Notes: generated by a model from the sequence alone, not told the origin. Positions 46,132 to 54,980 are shown, counted from the stretch's first letter. The stretch: 64,000 bases of DNA from Sulfuriferula sp. (GCA_013140765.1 JABFSE010000010.1:62001-126000), one strand, 5' to 3'. Translations and numbers: made by a program.

Positions 46132-47358
46132 ATGGCACTTATCGTACAAAAATACGGCGGCACGTCCGTCGGTAGCGTAGAACGCATCAAGCAAGTCGCT
46201 GAACGCGTCGCAAAATTCAAAATGCTAGGACACCAAGTCGTCGTCGTCCTCTCTGCCATGAGCGGAGAAACCAATCGCTTAATCGCGCTGGCAAAATCAA
46301 TACAGGCTGAACCCGATCCGCGTGAGCTGGACGTATTAGTATCCACGGGCGAACAAGTCACCGTTGCTTTGCTGGCAATGGCATTAAAAGATTTAGGTCT
46401 GAAAGCCAAAAGTTACACAGGTAGCCAAGTACGCATACTAACCGACGACGCTCACACCAAAGCACGCATAATCGACATTGATGAAACCAATCTACGCGCC
46501 GACTTAAACGCAGGCAAAGTCGTTGTCGTCGCAGGCTTTCAAGGTGCGGACGAAAAAGGCAACATCACCACCCTAGGTCGTGGTGGCTCTGACACCACAG
46601 GCGTTGCCCTCGCCGCCGCACTCAAAGCCGACGAGTGCCAAATCTACACCGACGTGGACGGCGTTTACACCACCGACCCCCGCGTCGTACCCGAAGCCCG
46701 CCGCCTCACCAGCATTACTTTTGAAGAAATGCTAGAAATGGCCAGCCTAGGCTCCAAAGTCTTGCAAATTCGCTCAGTCGAATTCGCAGGCAAATATAAA
46801 GTTAAATTACGTGTACTTTCCAGCTTTCAAGACGAAGGCGAAGGCACACTCATCACCTTTGAGGAAGAAAATAACATGGAACAAGCGATTATCTCTGGCA
46901 TCGCCTTCAACCGCGACGAAGCCAAGATTACCGTGCTCGGCGTACCCGACACCCCAGGCATCGCCTATCAAATACTCGGCCCAGTCGCTGATGCAAACAT
47001 CGACGTGGACATGATTATCCAAAACGTAGGTGCAAATAAAACCACCGACTTCACCTTCACCGTTCACCGCAACGACTACAGCCGTACATTACAGCTACTC
47101 AACGCCATGCAGCCACAAATCGGCGCACAACAAATTATCGGCGACGACAAAATCACCAAAGTCTCCATCGTCGGCGTAGGTATGCGCTCACACGTCGGCA
47201 TCGCCAGCACCATGTTCAAAACACTGGCTGAGGAAAGCATTAACATCCAAATGATTTCCACTTCAGAAATCAAAATATCCGTCGTCATCGACGAAAAGTA
47301 TCTAGAACTAGCCGTGCGCGTCCTGCACAAAGCATTTAATCTAGAAAAAGCAGGATAA
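46132..47358 (+). CDS. lysC: Aspartate kinase LysC
   Basis: A 408-residue aspartokinase that phosphorylates aspartate for lysine, threonine and methionine. The kinase domain begins KYGGTSVGSVERIK, and two ACT domains cover about residues 265-405. An internal ATG at 46876 (residue 249) is preceded by GAGGAAG at 46861-46867 and begins MEQAIISGIAFN, the place where alpha/beta-type aspartokinases start their regulatory subunit, so a second product of about 160 residues is plausible. Confidence 0.95.
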   Translation: MALIVQKYGGTSVGSVERIKQVAERVAKFKMLGHQVVVVLSAMSGETNRLIALAKSIQAEPDPRELDVLVSTGEQVTVALLAMALKDLGLKAKSYTGSQVRILTDDAHTKARIIDIDETNLRADLNAGKVVVVAGFQGADEKGNITTLGRGGSDTTGVALAAALKADECQIYTDVDGVYTTDPRVVPEARRLTSITFEEMLEMASLGSKVLQIRSVEFAGKYKVKLRVLSSFQDEGEGTLITFEEENNMEQAIISGIAFNRDEAKITVLGVPDTPGIAYQILGPVADANIDVDMIIQNVGANKTTDFTFTVHRNDYSRTLQLLNAMQPQIGAQQIIGDDKITKVSIVGVGMRSHVGIASTMFKTLAEESINIQMISTSEIKISVVIDEKYLELAVRVLHKAFNLEKAG

Positions 47359-47360
47359 AG

Positions 47361-47389
47361 TTGACGTAAGCCGCGCTATCAGCTATGAT
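47361..47389 (+). promoter_or_regulatory. Promoter of tRNA-Ser
   Basis: TTGACG (47361-47366) and TATGAT (47384-47389) are 17 bases apart, followed by a GC-rich discriminator (GCGCCC), the pattern of growth-rate-regulated stable-RNA promoters. The tRNA begins 36 bases after the -10. Confidence 0.8.
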
Positions 47390-47424
47390 GCGCCCTGTTT
47401 GGAATTGCGTAACAATAGCAATTA

Positions 47425-47517
47425 GGAGAGATGGCCGAGTGGTCGAAGGTACTCCCCTGCTAAGGGAGCGTAGGGTTTATAGCCTTACCGAGGGTTCGAA
47501 TCCCTCTCTCTCCGCCA
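47425..47517 (+). tRNA. tRNA-Ser (GCU)
   Basis: A class II tRNA with a long variable arm. The acceptor GGAGAGA pairs with TCTCTCC, CCA is encoded, the anticodon loop CTGCTAA shows anticodon GCT, and the T arm holds GGTTCGAATCC. It decodes AGC/AGU. Confidence 0.96.
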
Positions 47518-47549
47518 ACTACCCCATCAGCAGAAATGTTGATTAGAAG

Positions 47550-47578
47550 TTGATTTTAGCAAGTAGCAATGTTATAAT
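47550..47578 (+). promoter_or_regulatory. Promoter of tRNA-Arg
   Basis: TTGATT (47550-47555) and a perfect TATAAT (47573-47578) are 17 bases apart, 16 bases before the tRNA. It shows that tRNA-Arg need not depend on the tRNA-Ser promoter. Confidence 0.8.
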
Positions 47579-47594
47579 CTTATGCTTCAACGAT

Positions 47595-47671
47595 GCGCCC
47601 GTAGCTCAGCTGGATAGAGTACTCGGCTACGAACCGAGTGGTCAGGAGTTCGAATCTCTTCGGGCGCACCA
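47595..47671 (+). tRNA. tRNA-Arg (ACG)
   Basis: The acceptor GCGCCCG pairs with CGGGCGC, CCA is encoded, and the anticodon stem CTCGG/CCGAG holds the loop CTACGAA with anticodon ACG (read as ICG after deamination). It decodes CGU, CGC and CGA. Confidence 0.96.
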
Positions 47672-47709
47672 CCATTTTGCACCAGTGATAACCCCCACTG
47701 ATGCTATAT

Positions 47710-47741
47710 AAAAACGCCGTTCAGTGATGAACGGCGTTTTT
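47710..47741 (+). terminator. Terminator after the tRNA genes
   Basis: A perfect 14-bp stem (47710-47723 with 47728-47741) with loop GTGA, bounded by A and T runs. It ends the tRNA transcript. Between this and 47924 I see no supported gene. Confidence 0.9.
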
Positions 47742-47923
47742 ACGTTTACCCCGCTTGTCGCGATTCTTACCTAACCCAACAGCAATCACCTGTGTGCCCA
47801 TAAACCGCAATTACAAAGCCACTGCCAAACCCTTACTCGTTTGCTATACTCCAGCTATGGACATCAACCGAACTTTGTTTACATTTATTTGCTTAGCGGC
47901 AATCACTGCCACTGGCTTAACGT

Positions 47924-48282
47924 GCTTTATTTTCCGTTTTCTGAGACGACCCCGTCATGGCGCAAAGTCTGGCTGTCATTGCCATCTTCATAGCCTGAGG
48001 CAATTTGAAAGATGCGTTGGGTGAGCAAGTCCTGCATGGGGTGTTGGACATAACCCGGATGTCGGCGATCTGCTATGGCTGAAGTGAGTCGCTTGGTCAG
48101 ACCAATTTGCCGATCCATGCCACGCAACAGCAGTGGCCCAAGATCAGATGATAATCCGCCACCCGCGAAATCGGCACGTATGGAAAATCCAGCGGAAGGT
48201 GCAAAACGAAGCTGAGTTGGGGTAGAATTCGACAATTAAAGCATCCAGACTACAGATGCTTGGAAATCGGTTAAAATAAGCG
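47924..48282 (-). mobile_element. Internally deleted IS1380-type insertion-sequence remnant
   Basis: A minus-strand reading frame from 48235 to 47927 encodes the first ~88 residues of an IS1380-type transposase (the family-like DLGPLLLRGMDRQIGLT and RIFQIASGYEDGNDSQTLRHD). It then runs into 14 unrelated codons, so most of the transposase is missing. Near the two edges are similar sequences in inverted orientation (47924-47943, and the complement of 48263-48282), sharing TTATTTT, CCG and TTTC with a two-base gap. They may be imperfect terminal repeats, which would make this a miniature, non-autonomous derivative. It ends about 23 bases before the mfd start. Confidence 0.7.
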
Positions 48283-48305
48283 GTTTAATTCATGTCATTT
48301 CATCC

Positions 48306-51300
48306 ATGCTAATCAATTCCGCCTTACCTCATGCTGGTCAACGTTTGCAAATTGGGGGCTTGGTTGGCTCTGCCGATGCGCTGGCTATTAGTGAGCTGGC
48401 GGATAGCACGCGCCCTATCGTTGTACTCACGGCAAACGCGCTGGATGCGCAACGTTTATTAGATGAAATACGCTGGTTTGCACCTAAATTAACGGTTAGC
48501 CTTTTGCCTGACTGGGAAACGCTACCTTACGATCATTTTTCGCCGCATCAGGATTTGATTTCGGAGCGGTTGGCGACGTTGTATCAGATTTCGCAAAGCC
48601 AATGCGATATTGCCATTGTGCCTGTCACCACCGCGCTGTATCGACTTGCGCCGCCTAGTTATCTGGGTGCTTATACGTTTTTTCTGCAACAAGGGCAAAA
48701 GCTCGATGTAGATGCGTTACGCAAGCAAATGGCAACGTCGGGTTATACGGCGGTCAGCCAAGTGTTGTCGCCAGGCGAATTTAGCGTGCGCGGCGGCTTG
48801 CTGGATTTGTTTCCCATGGGTAGCGCGTTGCCTTATCGGGTGGATTTATTCGACGATGAAATCGAGAGCATACGCACTTTTGATGTGGATACTCAGCGTA
48901 GTATTTACCCTGTTAAAGAGATACGTTTATTGCCTGCGCGTGAGTTTCCGCTGGATGAGGCAGGCATGGCGTTGTTTCGGCAAAATTTCCGTGATTGTTT
49001 TGAGGGCGATGCGTCCAAACGGCAGATTTATAAAGATGTCAGCAACGGGCTTGCGCCTGCGGGGATAGAGTATTATTTGCCGCTATTTTTTGAGCAAACA
49101 GCGAGCTTATTTGATTATGTACCTGAAAACGCGCTAGTTTGCTTGCATGGCGACATAGAAACTGCGACGCGAACTTTTTGGCAAGAAACCGAAACTCGTT
49201 ACAAGCTCATGCGTGGTGATCCGCAACGGCCGATATTGCCGCCTGCGGATTTGTTTTTAGCCACCGATGCGTTATTTGGCAATCTCAAACGTTATGCGCG
49301 TATCGACATTAACACGCAAACATTAGACAACCCGCAAACTGCCCCGCTCCCCGCGCTGAATGTGGAACGCCGTGAAGACCAGCCTTTGCACCGTATTATT
49401 GCGTTTTTGGCGAGCTTTAAGGGCACGGTTATGCTCTTTGCCGAAAGCCTAGGGCGGCGCGAAACGATGGCGCAATACTTTGCCGAACATGGTATTAAAT
49501 TGCCGCTATGCGAAGATTACACGAGTTGCCATTCTGATAATAGCGTCGCCAAGCTAGGTGTTGCACCGCTGGCGCATGGTTTTATTTTGCAATCTCAGCC
49601 ACCCGTGGCTTATATCACCGAGGCTGAACTTTACGCCAGTACGGTGCGCACGCGGGGGCGAAATAGCCACCGCCGTAGCCAAGTCGATGGTATGTTGCGG
49701 GATTTATCTGAGGTCAAAGTTGGCGACCCTGTGGTTCACGCCGATCACGGCATAGGTCGTTATTTAGGCTTAGTGAGTATGGATTTAGGCGATGGCGAAA
49801 CTGAGTTTTTATTGCTGGAATACGCTGGCGACGACAAGCTCTATGTGCCTGTGTCGCAATTACATCTTATCGGTCGTTACAGCGGCGGCGCACCTGATTC
49901 TATTGCGCTATCTCGATTAGGTAGCGGGCAATGGGAAAAAGCCAAACGCCGCGCGATGGAGCAAGCACGTGATACGGCCGCCGAATTGCTTAATTTATAC
50001 GCCCGCCGCGCTGCTCGTCAAGGCTATGCGTTTACGCTGAAACAACATGATTATGAGGCATTTGTTGAGGGTTTTGGCTTTGAAGAAACGATAGACCAAG
50101 CCAGCGCGATTACTGCTGTGATTGACGACCTGTGCTCGCCGCGCCCTATGGACAGGCTGGTGTGCGGCGATGTTGGCTTTGGCAAAACCGAGGTTGCACT
50201 ACGCGCCGCTTTCGTTGCGCTGATGGATGGTAAGCAAGTTGCTGTGCTCGTACCGACGACGCTGTTAGCTGAACAGCATTTTCAAAACTTCTCCGATCGC
50301 TTTGCCGATTGGCCTGTACGCATTGCCGAATTATCGCGCTTTCGCTCTGCCAAAGAACAAACGCAAGCCTTGGCAGGATTAGCCGCTGGCACGATAGATA
50401 TTGTGATAGGTACGCATAAGTTACTGCAAAAAGATGTCGTATTCAAAAATCTGGGGCTGGTCATTATCGACGAAGAGCACCGTTTTGGCGTGCGTCAGAA
50501 AGAACAGATGAAGGTCTTGCGTGCCGAAGTCGATATGCTCACCCTCACCGCCACGCCGATACCGCGCACGCTGGCGATGTCGCTGGAGGGCATACGCGAT
50601 TTTTCAGTGATTACCACGCCGCCGCAAAAACGCTTGTCGATTAAAACCTTTGTCTCGCGTTATTCTGACGGCGTGATTCGTGAGGCGGTATTGCGCGAAC
50701 TCAAGCGCGGCGGGCAAATTTACTTTCTGCATAATGAAGTCGATACCATTTATAACATGGAAGCGCGGTTGGCAAAACTGTTGCCCGAAGCGCGTATCCG
50801 CGTCGCCCACGGACAAATGCCTGAACGCGAGTTAGAGCACGTCATGCGTGATTTCCATCAACAGCAAGTTAATCTGTTACTGTGTACGACCATCATAGAA
50901 ACGGGTATCGACATTCCTACGGCTAATACTATCATCATGAATCGCGCCGATAAATTCGGCTTGGCGCAATTGCATCAATTGCGTGGTCGGGTTGGGCGAT
51001 CGCACCATCAAGCCTACGCCTATTTGCTCACACCTGAAGAAGATGCCATCACCCCTGCCGCAAAAAAACGGCTGGAAGCATTGCAGATGATGGAGGATTT
51101 AGGCGCGGGCTTCCACCTTGCCATGCACGATTTAGAAATACGCGGCGCAGGTGAAGTGCTGGGTGATTCGCAAAGCGGCAGTATGCAGGAAATTGGTTTT
51201 AGCATGTATAACGACATGCTCAACCATGCCGTCGCCGCGCTGAAAAAAGGGCTAGAACCCGATATGAATCAGCCGTTAGGGGTCACCACAGAAATCAATC

Positions 51301-51713
51301 TACATACCCCTGCACTGTTGCCGAACACTTATTGCGGCGATATTCATGAGCGCTTAGTTATCTACAAACGCTTCGCTAACTGTAGCGAACAAGATGCGTT
51401 AAATGACTTGCACGCTGAGTTAGTCGATAGGTTTGGCCTGCTACCCGAACCCGCGCAAGCCTTACTAGAATCGCATCGTTTACGTTTGCTCGCCAAGCCG
51501 TTGGGGATAATTAAGCTAGACGCATCGAATGAGGCTATCGGCTTACAATTCATCGCTAAACCGCCTATCGACCCTATGCGCCTGATAGAATTGATACAAA
51601 CGCGCCGCCATTACAAACTGGCTGGTCCCGATAAATTGCGCGTCACACTCACCAGCAAAGACTTATTTGAGCGTGTTAAAAACGTGAGAAACTTATTGAA
51701 AGAACTGAGCTAA
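48306..51713 (+). CDS. mfd: Transcription-repair coupling factor Mfd
   Basis: A 1135-residue SF2 translocase. It has the UvrB-like N-terminal module, an RNA-polymerase-interacting domain (VGDPVVHADHGIGRYLG near residue 477), helicase domains with Walker A in CGDVGFGKTEVALRA and a DEEH box (IIDEEHRFGVRQKE), and a C-terminal autoinhibitory domain. It displaces stalled RNA polymerase and recruits UvrA. The start is close behind the IS remnant, so its native promoter may have been altered. Confidence 0.95.
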   Translation: MLINSALPHAGQRLQIGGLVGSADALAISELADSTRPIVVLTANALDAQRLLDEIRWFAPKLTVSLLPDWETLPYDHFSPHQDLISERLATLYQISQSQCDIAIVPVTTALYRLAPPSYLGAYTFFLQQGQKLDVDALRKQMATSGYTAVSQVLSPGEFSVRGGLLDLFPMGSALPYRVDLFDDEIESIRTFDVDTQRSIYPVKEIRLLPAREFPLDEAGMALFRQNFRDCFEGDASKRQIYKDVSNGLAPAGIEYYLPLFFEQTASLFDYVPENALVCLHGDIETATRTFWQETETRYKLMRGDPQRPILPPADLFLATDALFGNLKRYARIDINTQTLDNPQTAPLPALNVERREDQPLHRIIAFLASFKGTVMLFAESLGRRETMAQYFAEHGIKLPLCEDYTSCHSDNSVAKLGVAPLAHGFILQSQPPVAYITEAELYASTVRTRGRNSHRRSQVDGMLRDLSEVKVGDPVVHADHGIGRYLGLVSMDLGDGETEFLLLEYAGDDKLYVPVSQLHLIGRYSGGAPDSIALSRLGSGQWEKAKRRAMEQARDTAAELLNLYARRAARQGYAFTLKQHDYEAFVEGFGFEETIDQASAITAVIDDLCSPRPMDRLVCGDVGFGKTEVALRAAFVALMDGKQVAVLVPTTLLAEQHFQNFSDRFADWPVRIAELSRFRSAKEQTQALAGLAAGTIDIVIGTHKLLQKDVVFKNLGLVIIDEEHRFGVRQKEQMKVLRAEVDMLTLTATPIPRTLAMSLEGIRDFSVITTPPQKRLSIKTFVSRYSDGVIREAVLRELKRGGQIYFLHNEVDTIYNMEARLAKLLPEARIRVAHGQMPERELEHVMRDFHQQQVNLLLCTTIIETGIDIPTANTIIMNRADKFGLAQLHQLRGRVGRSHHQAYAYLLTPEEDAITPAAKKRLEALQMMEDLGAGFHLAMHDLEIRGAGEVLGDSQSGSMQEIGFSMYNDMLNHAVAALKKGLEPDMNQPLGVTTEINLHTPALLPNTYCGDIHERLVIYKRFANCSEQDALNDLHAELVDRFGLLPEPAQALLESHRLRLLAKPLGIIKLDASNEAIGLQFIAKPPIDPMRLIELIQTRRHYKLAGPDKLRVTLTSKDLFERVKNVRNLLKELS

Positions 51714-51717
51714 CATT

Positions 51718-52566
51718 ATGCTTTATAATTTAATTATTCAAGGCAAGCATGTCCCAACGCAAAGCCTGAAACAAATCGCGAAGCTCGCTAAGGTGAGTGC
51801 AATAGAGGCGATTAACCAGCAAGCATTTTGTTTGAGTCAAGCCGATGATACGCTATCCGCAGCTATCGCTACGCTATGCGCTGAACAGCAATTGGATTAC
51901 GCTTTTATCCCTTTTCATCGCTATGTTAAAGATTTTAAGCTGGTCGTGATGGATATGGATTCGACCTTGATTACCATCGAGTGCATAGATGAAATCGCCG
52001 ATATGATAGGCGTAAAGCCCGAAGTCGCCAGTATTACTGAAGCCGCCATGCGGGGTGAAATCGGCTTTGCTGAAAGCCTGACCCGCCGCGTCGCCCTGCT
52101 TACGGGCTTGGATGCCAGCGCATTGCAACGCGTTTACGATGAGCGCCTGCAACTGACACCAGGGGCTGAACAGCTGATTGCCACTTGCCAAAAAAACGGC
52201 ATTAAAACATTGCTGGTTTCAGGTGGCTTTACTTTTTTCACCGACAAACTCAAAGCGCGATTAAACTTAGATTATGCTGCAGCAAATAGCCTTGAAATTA
52301 TCGACGGCAAGCTCACAGGGCGCGTTTTGGGCGATATTTTAGACGCACAAGCCAAAGCTGACTGGCTGAACAAAATTCGCGCCGAAATCGACTGCACTCA
52401 AAAACAAACTATGGCAATCGGCGATGGTGCAAATGATTTATTGATGATGGCGGCGGCGGGCGCATCCGTTGCTTATCACGCTAAACCTATCGTGCGCGAA
52501 CAAGCGAGTTGCGCACTCAGTTACAATGATTTAAGCGCAGTTATCCCACTATTAGGTAAGGAGTAA
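51718..52566 (+). CDS. serB: Phosphoserine phosphatase SerB
   Basis: A 282-residue HAD phosphatase. The DxDxT nucleophile motif is D79-M-D81-S-T, with later motifs LLVSGGFTFFTDKL and MAIGDGANDLLMM. It makes serine from phosphoserine. The N-terminal 70 residues are an extra domain as in other beta/gamma SerB. It starts four bases after mfd. Confidence 0.93.
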   Translation: MLYNLIIQGKHVPTQSLKQIAKLAKVSAIEAINQQAFCLSQADDTLSAAIATLCAEQQLDYAFIPFHRYVKDFKLVVMDMDSTLITIECIDEIADMIGVKPEVASITEAAMRGEIGFAESLTRRVALLTGLDASALQRVYDERLQLTPGAEQLIATCQKNGIKTLLVSGGFTFFTDKLKARLNLDYAAANSLEIIDGKLTGRVLGDILDAQAKADWLNKIRAEIDCTQKQTMAIGDGANDLLMMAAAGASVAYHAKPIVREQASCALSYNDLSAVIPLLGKE

Positions 52567-52569
52567 ACC

Positions 52570-52773
52570 ATGCAACACACTATTATCAACATCAAAGGTA
52601 TGACTTGCGGTGGCTGTACAGGCAGCGTTACCCGCGTATTAAGCGCAGTAGCAGGCGTAAGCGCGGTGCAGGTGTCGCTGGAACATGCCAATGCCGAAAT
52701 CACTTTTGACCCTAGCATAACCACCATAGCGGCATTACGCAGTGCTATCGAAGATGCGGGATTCGAGGTGTGA
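52570..52773 (+). CDS. CopZ-like heavy-metal-associated protein
   Basis: A 67-residue ferredoxin-fold HMA domain with the copper-binding GMTCGGC motif near residues 10-16. Such proteins shuttle Cu(I) to P-type ATPases or sensors. No copper ATPase lies nearby; it is three bases behind serB, so co-expression with serB is likely. The Cus operon in this window is the nearest related system. Confidence 0.88.
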   Translation: MQHTIINIKGMTCGGCTGSVTRVLSAVAGVSAVQVSLEHANAEITFDPSITTIAALRSAIEDAGFEV

Positions 52774-52851
52774 ATTAGTAAGTAGGCTACATGCACCATG
52801 CCAAAAACGCTTATTTACCTAGTATTAAGCTACTAATCCGCATGAAAACGT

Positions 52852-52880
52852 TTGACGCAACCCCGCAAAATCGTTATGTT
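52852..52880 (+). promoter_or_regulatory. Promoter of the lipoprotein gene
   Basis: TTGACG (52852-52857) and TATGTT (52875-52880) are 17 bases apart, about 70 bases before the ATG, which has GAGGGG at 52939-52944. The region between carries no other feature I recognise. Confidence 0.65.
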
Positions 52881-52953
52881 TATGCAATCTAGTTAAATCG
52901 CATAACTAGTGTACGCATGATGAAACCAATTAACGTTTTGAGGGGATAAAAAG

Positions 52954-53331
52954 ATGTCTAAATTACTAATCGCAGTGTTGGCAATGTCAGCTGTATTCAT
53001 GGCAGGTTGTGCCAGCACCGCTACCAAAACGGCTACCGCGCCTGCACCAGCACCTGTTGCTGTTGTAGCACCCGCCGCTAAACCAGCACCAGCACCGACT
53101 TTAAGCGTTGATGCACAAGCCGCATTGGCTGAAGCAAAATCTTACGTTGCCGCTGCTAAATCCAAAGACGCACTATGGACCAAAACAGCTGAAGCGATGA
53201 CTGCCGCTGAAGCCGCCGCTAAAGCATTTGACAATGCGGCTGTCATCAAGCAAGCTACTTTCGCTATCGAAACAGCCAAAACCAGCATTGCACAATTAGA
53301 TTTGCCTAGCACCAATCATTTCAAAAAATAA
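52954..53331 (+). CDS. Small Ala-rich lipoprotein (SoxXA-binding-protein-like)
   Basis: A 125-residue lipoprotein. The signal peptide ends in the lipobox FMAGC with the lipidated cysteine at C19. An Ala/Pro linker (about 20-50) leads to an amphipathic helical repeat (AALAEAKSYVAAAKSKDALWTK). The pattern recalls small lipoproteins that bind SoxXA, but no sox genes are near, and the resemblance is general. A structural envelope role similar to Lpp is the alternative. It has its own promoter and a terminator. Confidence 0.78.
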   Translation: MSKLLIAVLAMSAVFMAGCASTATKTATAPAPAPVAVVAPAAKPAPAPTLSVDAQAALAEAKSYVAAAKSKDALWTKTAEAMTAAEAAAKAFDNAAVIKQATFAIETAKTSIAQLDLPSTNHFKK

Positions 53332-53341
53332 TGCCTGAAAC

Positions 53342-53370
53342 GCGATACGGTTTTACCGCCGTATCGCTGT
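53342..53370. terminator. Terminator between the lipoprotein and rnfH genes
   Basis: GCGATACGG (53342-53350) pairs with CCGTATCGC (53359-53367), followed by TGTTTT. It stops the plus-strand lipoprotein transcript and sits at the convergent end of rnfH. Confidence 0.75.
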
Positions 53371-53371
53371 T

Positions 53372-53707
53372 TTATAGGGTGCTATCCTCAACTTTACTTA
53401 AATCGCCCCCACCTTTTTTCATTGCTTTACCTTCATCTGCACGTTGGCGGCGCACTTCTTTAGGGTCGGCTATCAGTTTGCGATAAATTTCCACTCTGTC
53501 TTTATCACGCAATATCGTATCCATTTTGACTAACTTGCCGAATACGCCTACTTTGTTTTGCGCTAAGTCTATTTCTGGAAATTTCGTTAATATACCTGAG
53601 CTTGCTATCGCTGTTGCAACTGTCGTCCCTGTTTGCGCGACGATAGGTATTATCACTTGTTCGTCAGGTTTAGCGTAGGCCACTTCTAAATTGATTTGCT
53701 CTGTCAT
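53372..53707 (-). CDS. rnfH: RnfH-family ubiquitin-fold protein
   Basis: A 111-residue small protein with a beta-grasp (ubiquitin-like) fold. Conserved segments are EVAYAKPDEQVIIPI near the start and KDRVEIYRKLIADPKEVRRQRA near the end. RnfH is usually linked with RatA; its function is poorly defined. Its start overlaps the ratA stop by one base. Confidence 0.9.
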   Translation of the reverse strand: MTEQINLEVAYAKPDEQVIIPIVAQTGTTVATAIASSGILTKFPEIDLAQNKVGVFGKLVKMDTILRDKDRVEIYRKLIADPKEVRRQRADEGKAMKKGGGDLSKVEDSTL

Positions 53708-54144
53708 TATGATGCTCCATAAACTTGTTCTGCTCGCACAATAAACGCCTCTACAAAACTGTTCGCAATATAACTAAATACTGGACCTAGCACCGTATCT
53801 AGCAATTTACTAGAGAACTCGTAATGCAATATAAACTCAATTTTACAAGCCTCTGCATTGAGTTCTTTGAAACGCCATTCACCGTCTAATTGCTTAAATG
53901 GACCATCAAGCAACTGCATTTGTATTAAATTAGGTGGTGTATTGATATTGCTGGTGCTGAAACTTTGTTTGATGTGCATATAGTCAATATGTACTGCCGC
54001 AACCATCTGCTCACCTTCCCGACTTTTGACTTCACTGCCCCCGCACCACGGCAAGAACTCAGGATAATGCTCAACTTGGTCAACTAAATCAAACATTTGT
54101 TGTGCGCTGTGTCCGACTAAAACACTTTTGTGAACGAGTGCCAT
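53707..54144 (-). CDS. ratA: RatA/START-domain (YfjG-like) protein
   Basis: A 145-residue START/SRPBCC protein of the ubiquinone-binding Coq10 type. SAQQMFDLVDQVEHYPEFLPW is the family motif near the N-terminus. In E. coli the gene is next to rnfH and smpB and has been reported as a ribosome-association toxin; other work ties the family to quinone handling. Here it is divergent from smpB, the same order. Confidence 0.9.
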   Translation of the reverse strand: MALVHKSVLVGHSAQQMFDLVDQVEHYPEFLPWCGGSEVKSREGEQMVAAVHIDYMHIKQSFSTSNINTPPNLIQMQLLDGPFKQLDGEWRFKELNAEACKIEFILHYEFSSKLLDTVLGPVFSYIANSFVEAFIVRAEQVYGAS

Positions 54145-54191
54145 AAACCGCCTATAAAACTGTTAAAATAATGGATACGATAGGAAAAACC

Positions 54192-54647
54192 ATGAGCATC
54201 GCACAAAACAAAAAAGCATACCACGATTACTTCGTTGAAGAAAAGTACGAAGCGGGCATCATGCTCGCAGGCTGGGAAGTCAAAGCCATACGCGCAGCCC
54301 GTGTGCAACTCAAAGAAGCCTACGTCATCGTTAAAAATGGCGAGGTATTTTTAATTGGCGCACACGTAAGCCCCCTGGCAACCGCCTCCACCCACGTCAA
54401 CCCTGAAGCAACACGTTCGCGCAAGCTACTCTTACACGCCGCTGAAATCAGCAAACTCATAGGCAAAATAGACCGCGCTGGCTACACCTTAGTGCCGATA
54501 GACCTGCACTATACACGCGGTCGCATCAAACTAACCATAGGTCTCGCCAAAGGTAAAAAACAACACGACAAACGCCAGTCCGAAAAAACCCGCGAAGGCA
54601 ATTTAGAAGTGCAACGAGCCATGCGTAGCCATAATAAATTCGCTTGA
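54192..54647 (+). CDS. smpB: SsrA-binding protein SmpB
   Basis: A 151-residue RNA-binding protein that brings tmRNA to stalled ribosomes. The OB-fold core includes [20 protein letters not shown] and GWEVKAIR, and the basic tail ([14 protein letters not shown]) is typical. AGGA at 54182-54185 supports ATG 54192 over an in-frame ATG at 54171. Confidence 0.95.
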   Translation: MSIAQNKKAYHDYFVEEKYEAGIMLAGWEVKAIRAARVQLKEAYVIVKNGEVFLIGAHVSPLATASTHVNPEATRSRKLLLHAAEISKLIGKIDRAGYTLVPIDLHYTRGRIKLTIGLAKGKKQHDKRQSEKTREGNLEVQRAMRSHNKFA

Positions 54648-54698
54648 TGTTTATTATGGCGCAGCAAATTAAGCTCGGCGTAGCTTGAAATAAACGGC

Positions 54699-54980
54699 TT
54701 AACCAAAAAGCTCACTATGCGAACCCAGCCGCGCTAATTTTAGCGTGTCGATATTCTGATTTGCGATAGATTAGCAATAGGTCGGGCTTAACATGACACT
54801 CACGATAGCCTGCCAATCGCCGCTCAGGTCATGGTCGCGGTATTTTATATCTAGCGACTGGTCATTCACTAATGCGACGAGAATCTGTCTCAAATCACTA
54901 TCAAGTACGGTTCGATACCGCCCCTTGAGTTCACGCTTATAGTCGCGTTTGAAAGGCGAGGCGCGATCAATCGTCCGCAT
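54699..54980 (-). pseudogene. yafQ: Frameshifted YafQ-type toxin
   Basis: The first ~56 codons read a normal YafQ toxin (RASPFKRDYKRELKGRYR ... HDLSGDW). A single lost base after DWQ shifts the frame; the expected YRECHVKPDLLLIYRKS follows in the next frame. A second, compensating change restores the original frame, which then reads NIDTLKLARLGSHSELFG and stops, the canonical YafQ end. In the unshifted frame a stop occurs after 69 residues. The His and other catalytic parts of the RelE-fold RNase lie in the disrupted segment, so the toxin is inactive unless these are sequencing errors. Confidence 0.85.

Noticed and set aside
47755-48024. Plus-strand frame of 89 residues with a hydrophobic stretch beginning MDINRTLFTF
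   Set aside because: No ribosome-binding site, it runs into the IS1380 remnant, and the second half is antisense to the transposase. It might be a truncated 5' fragment of a lost gene, but nothing supports it.
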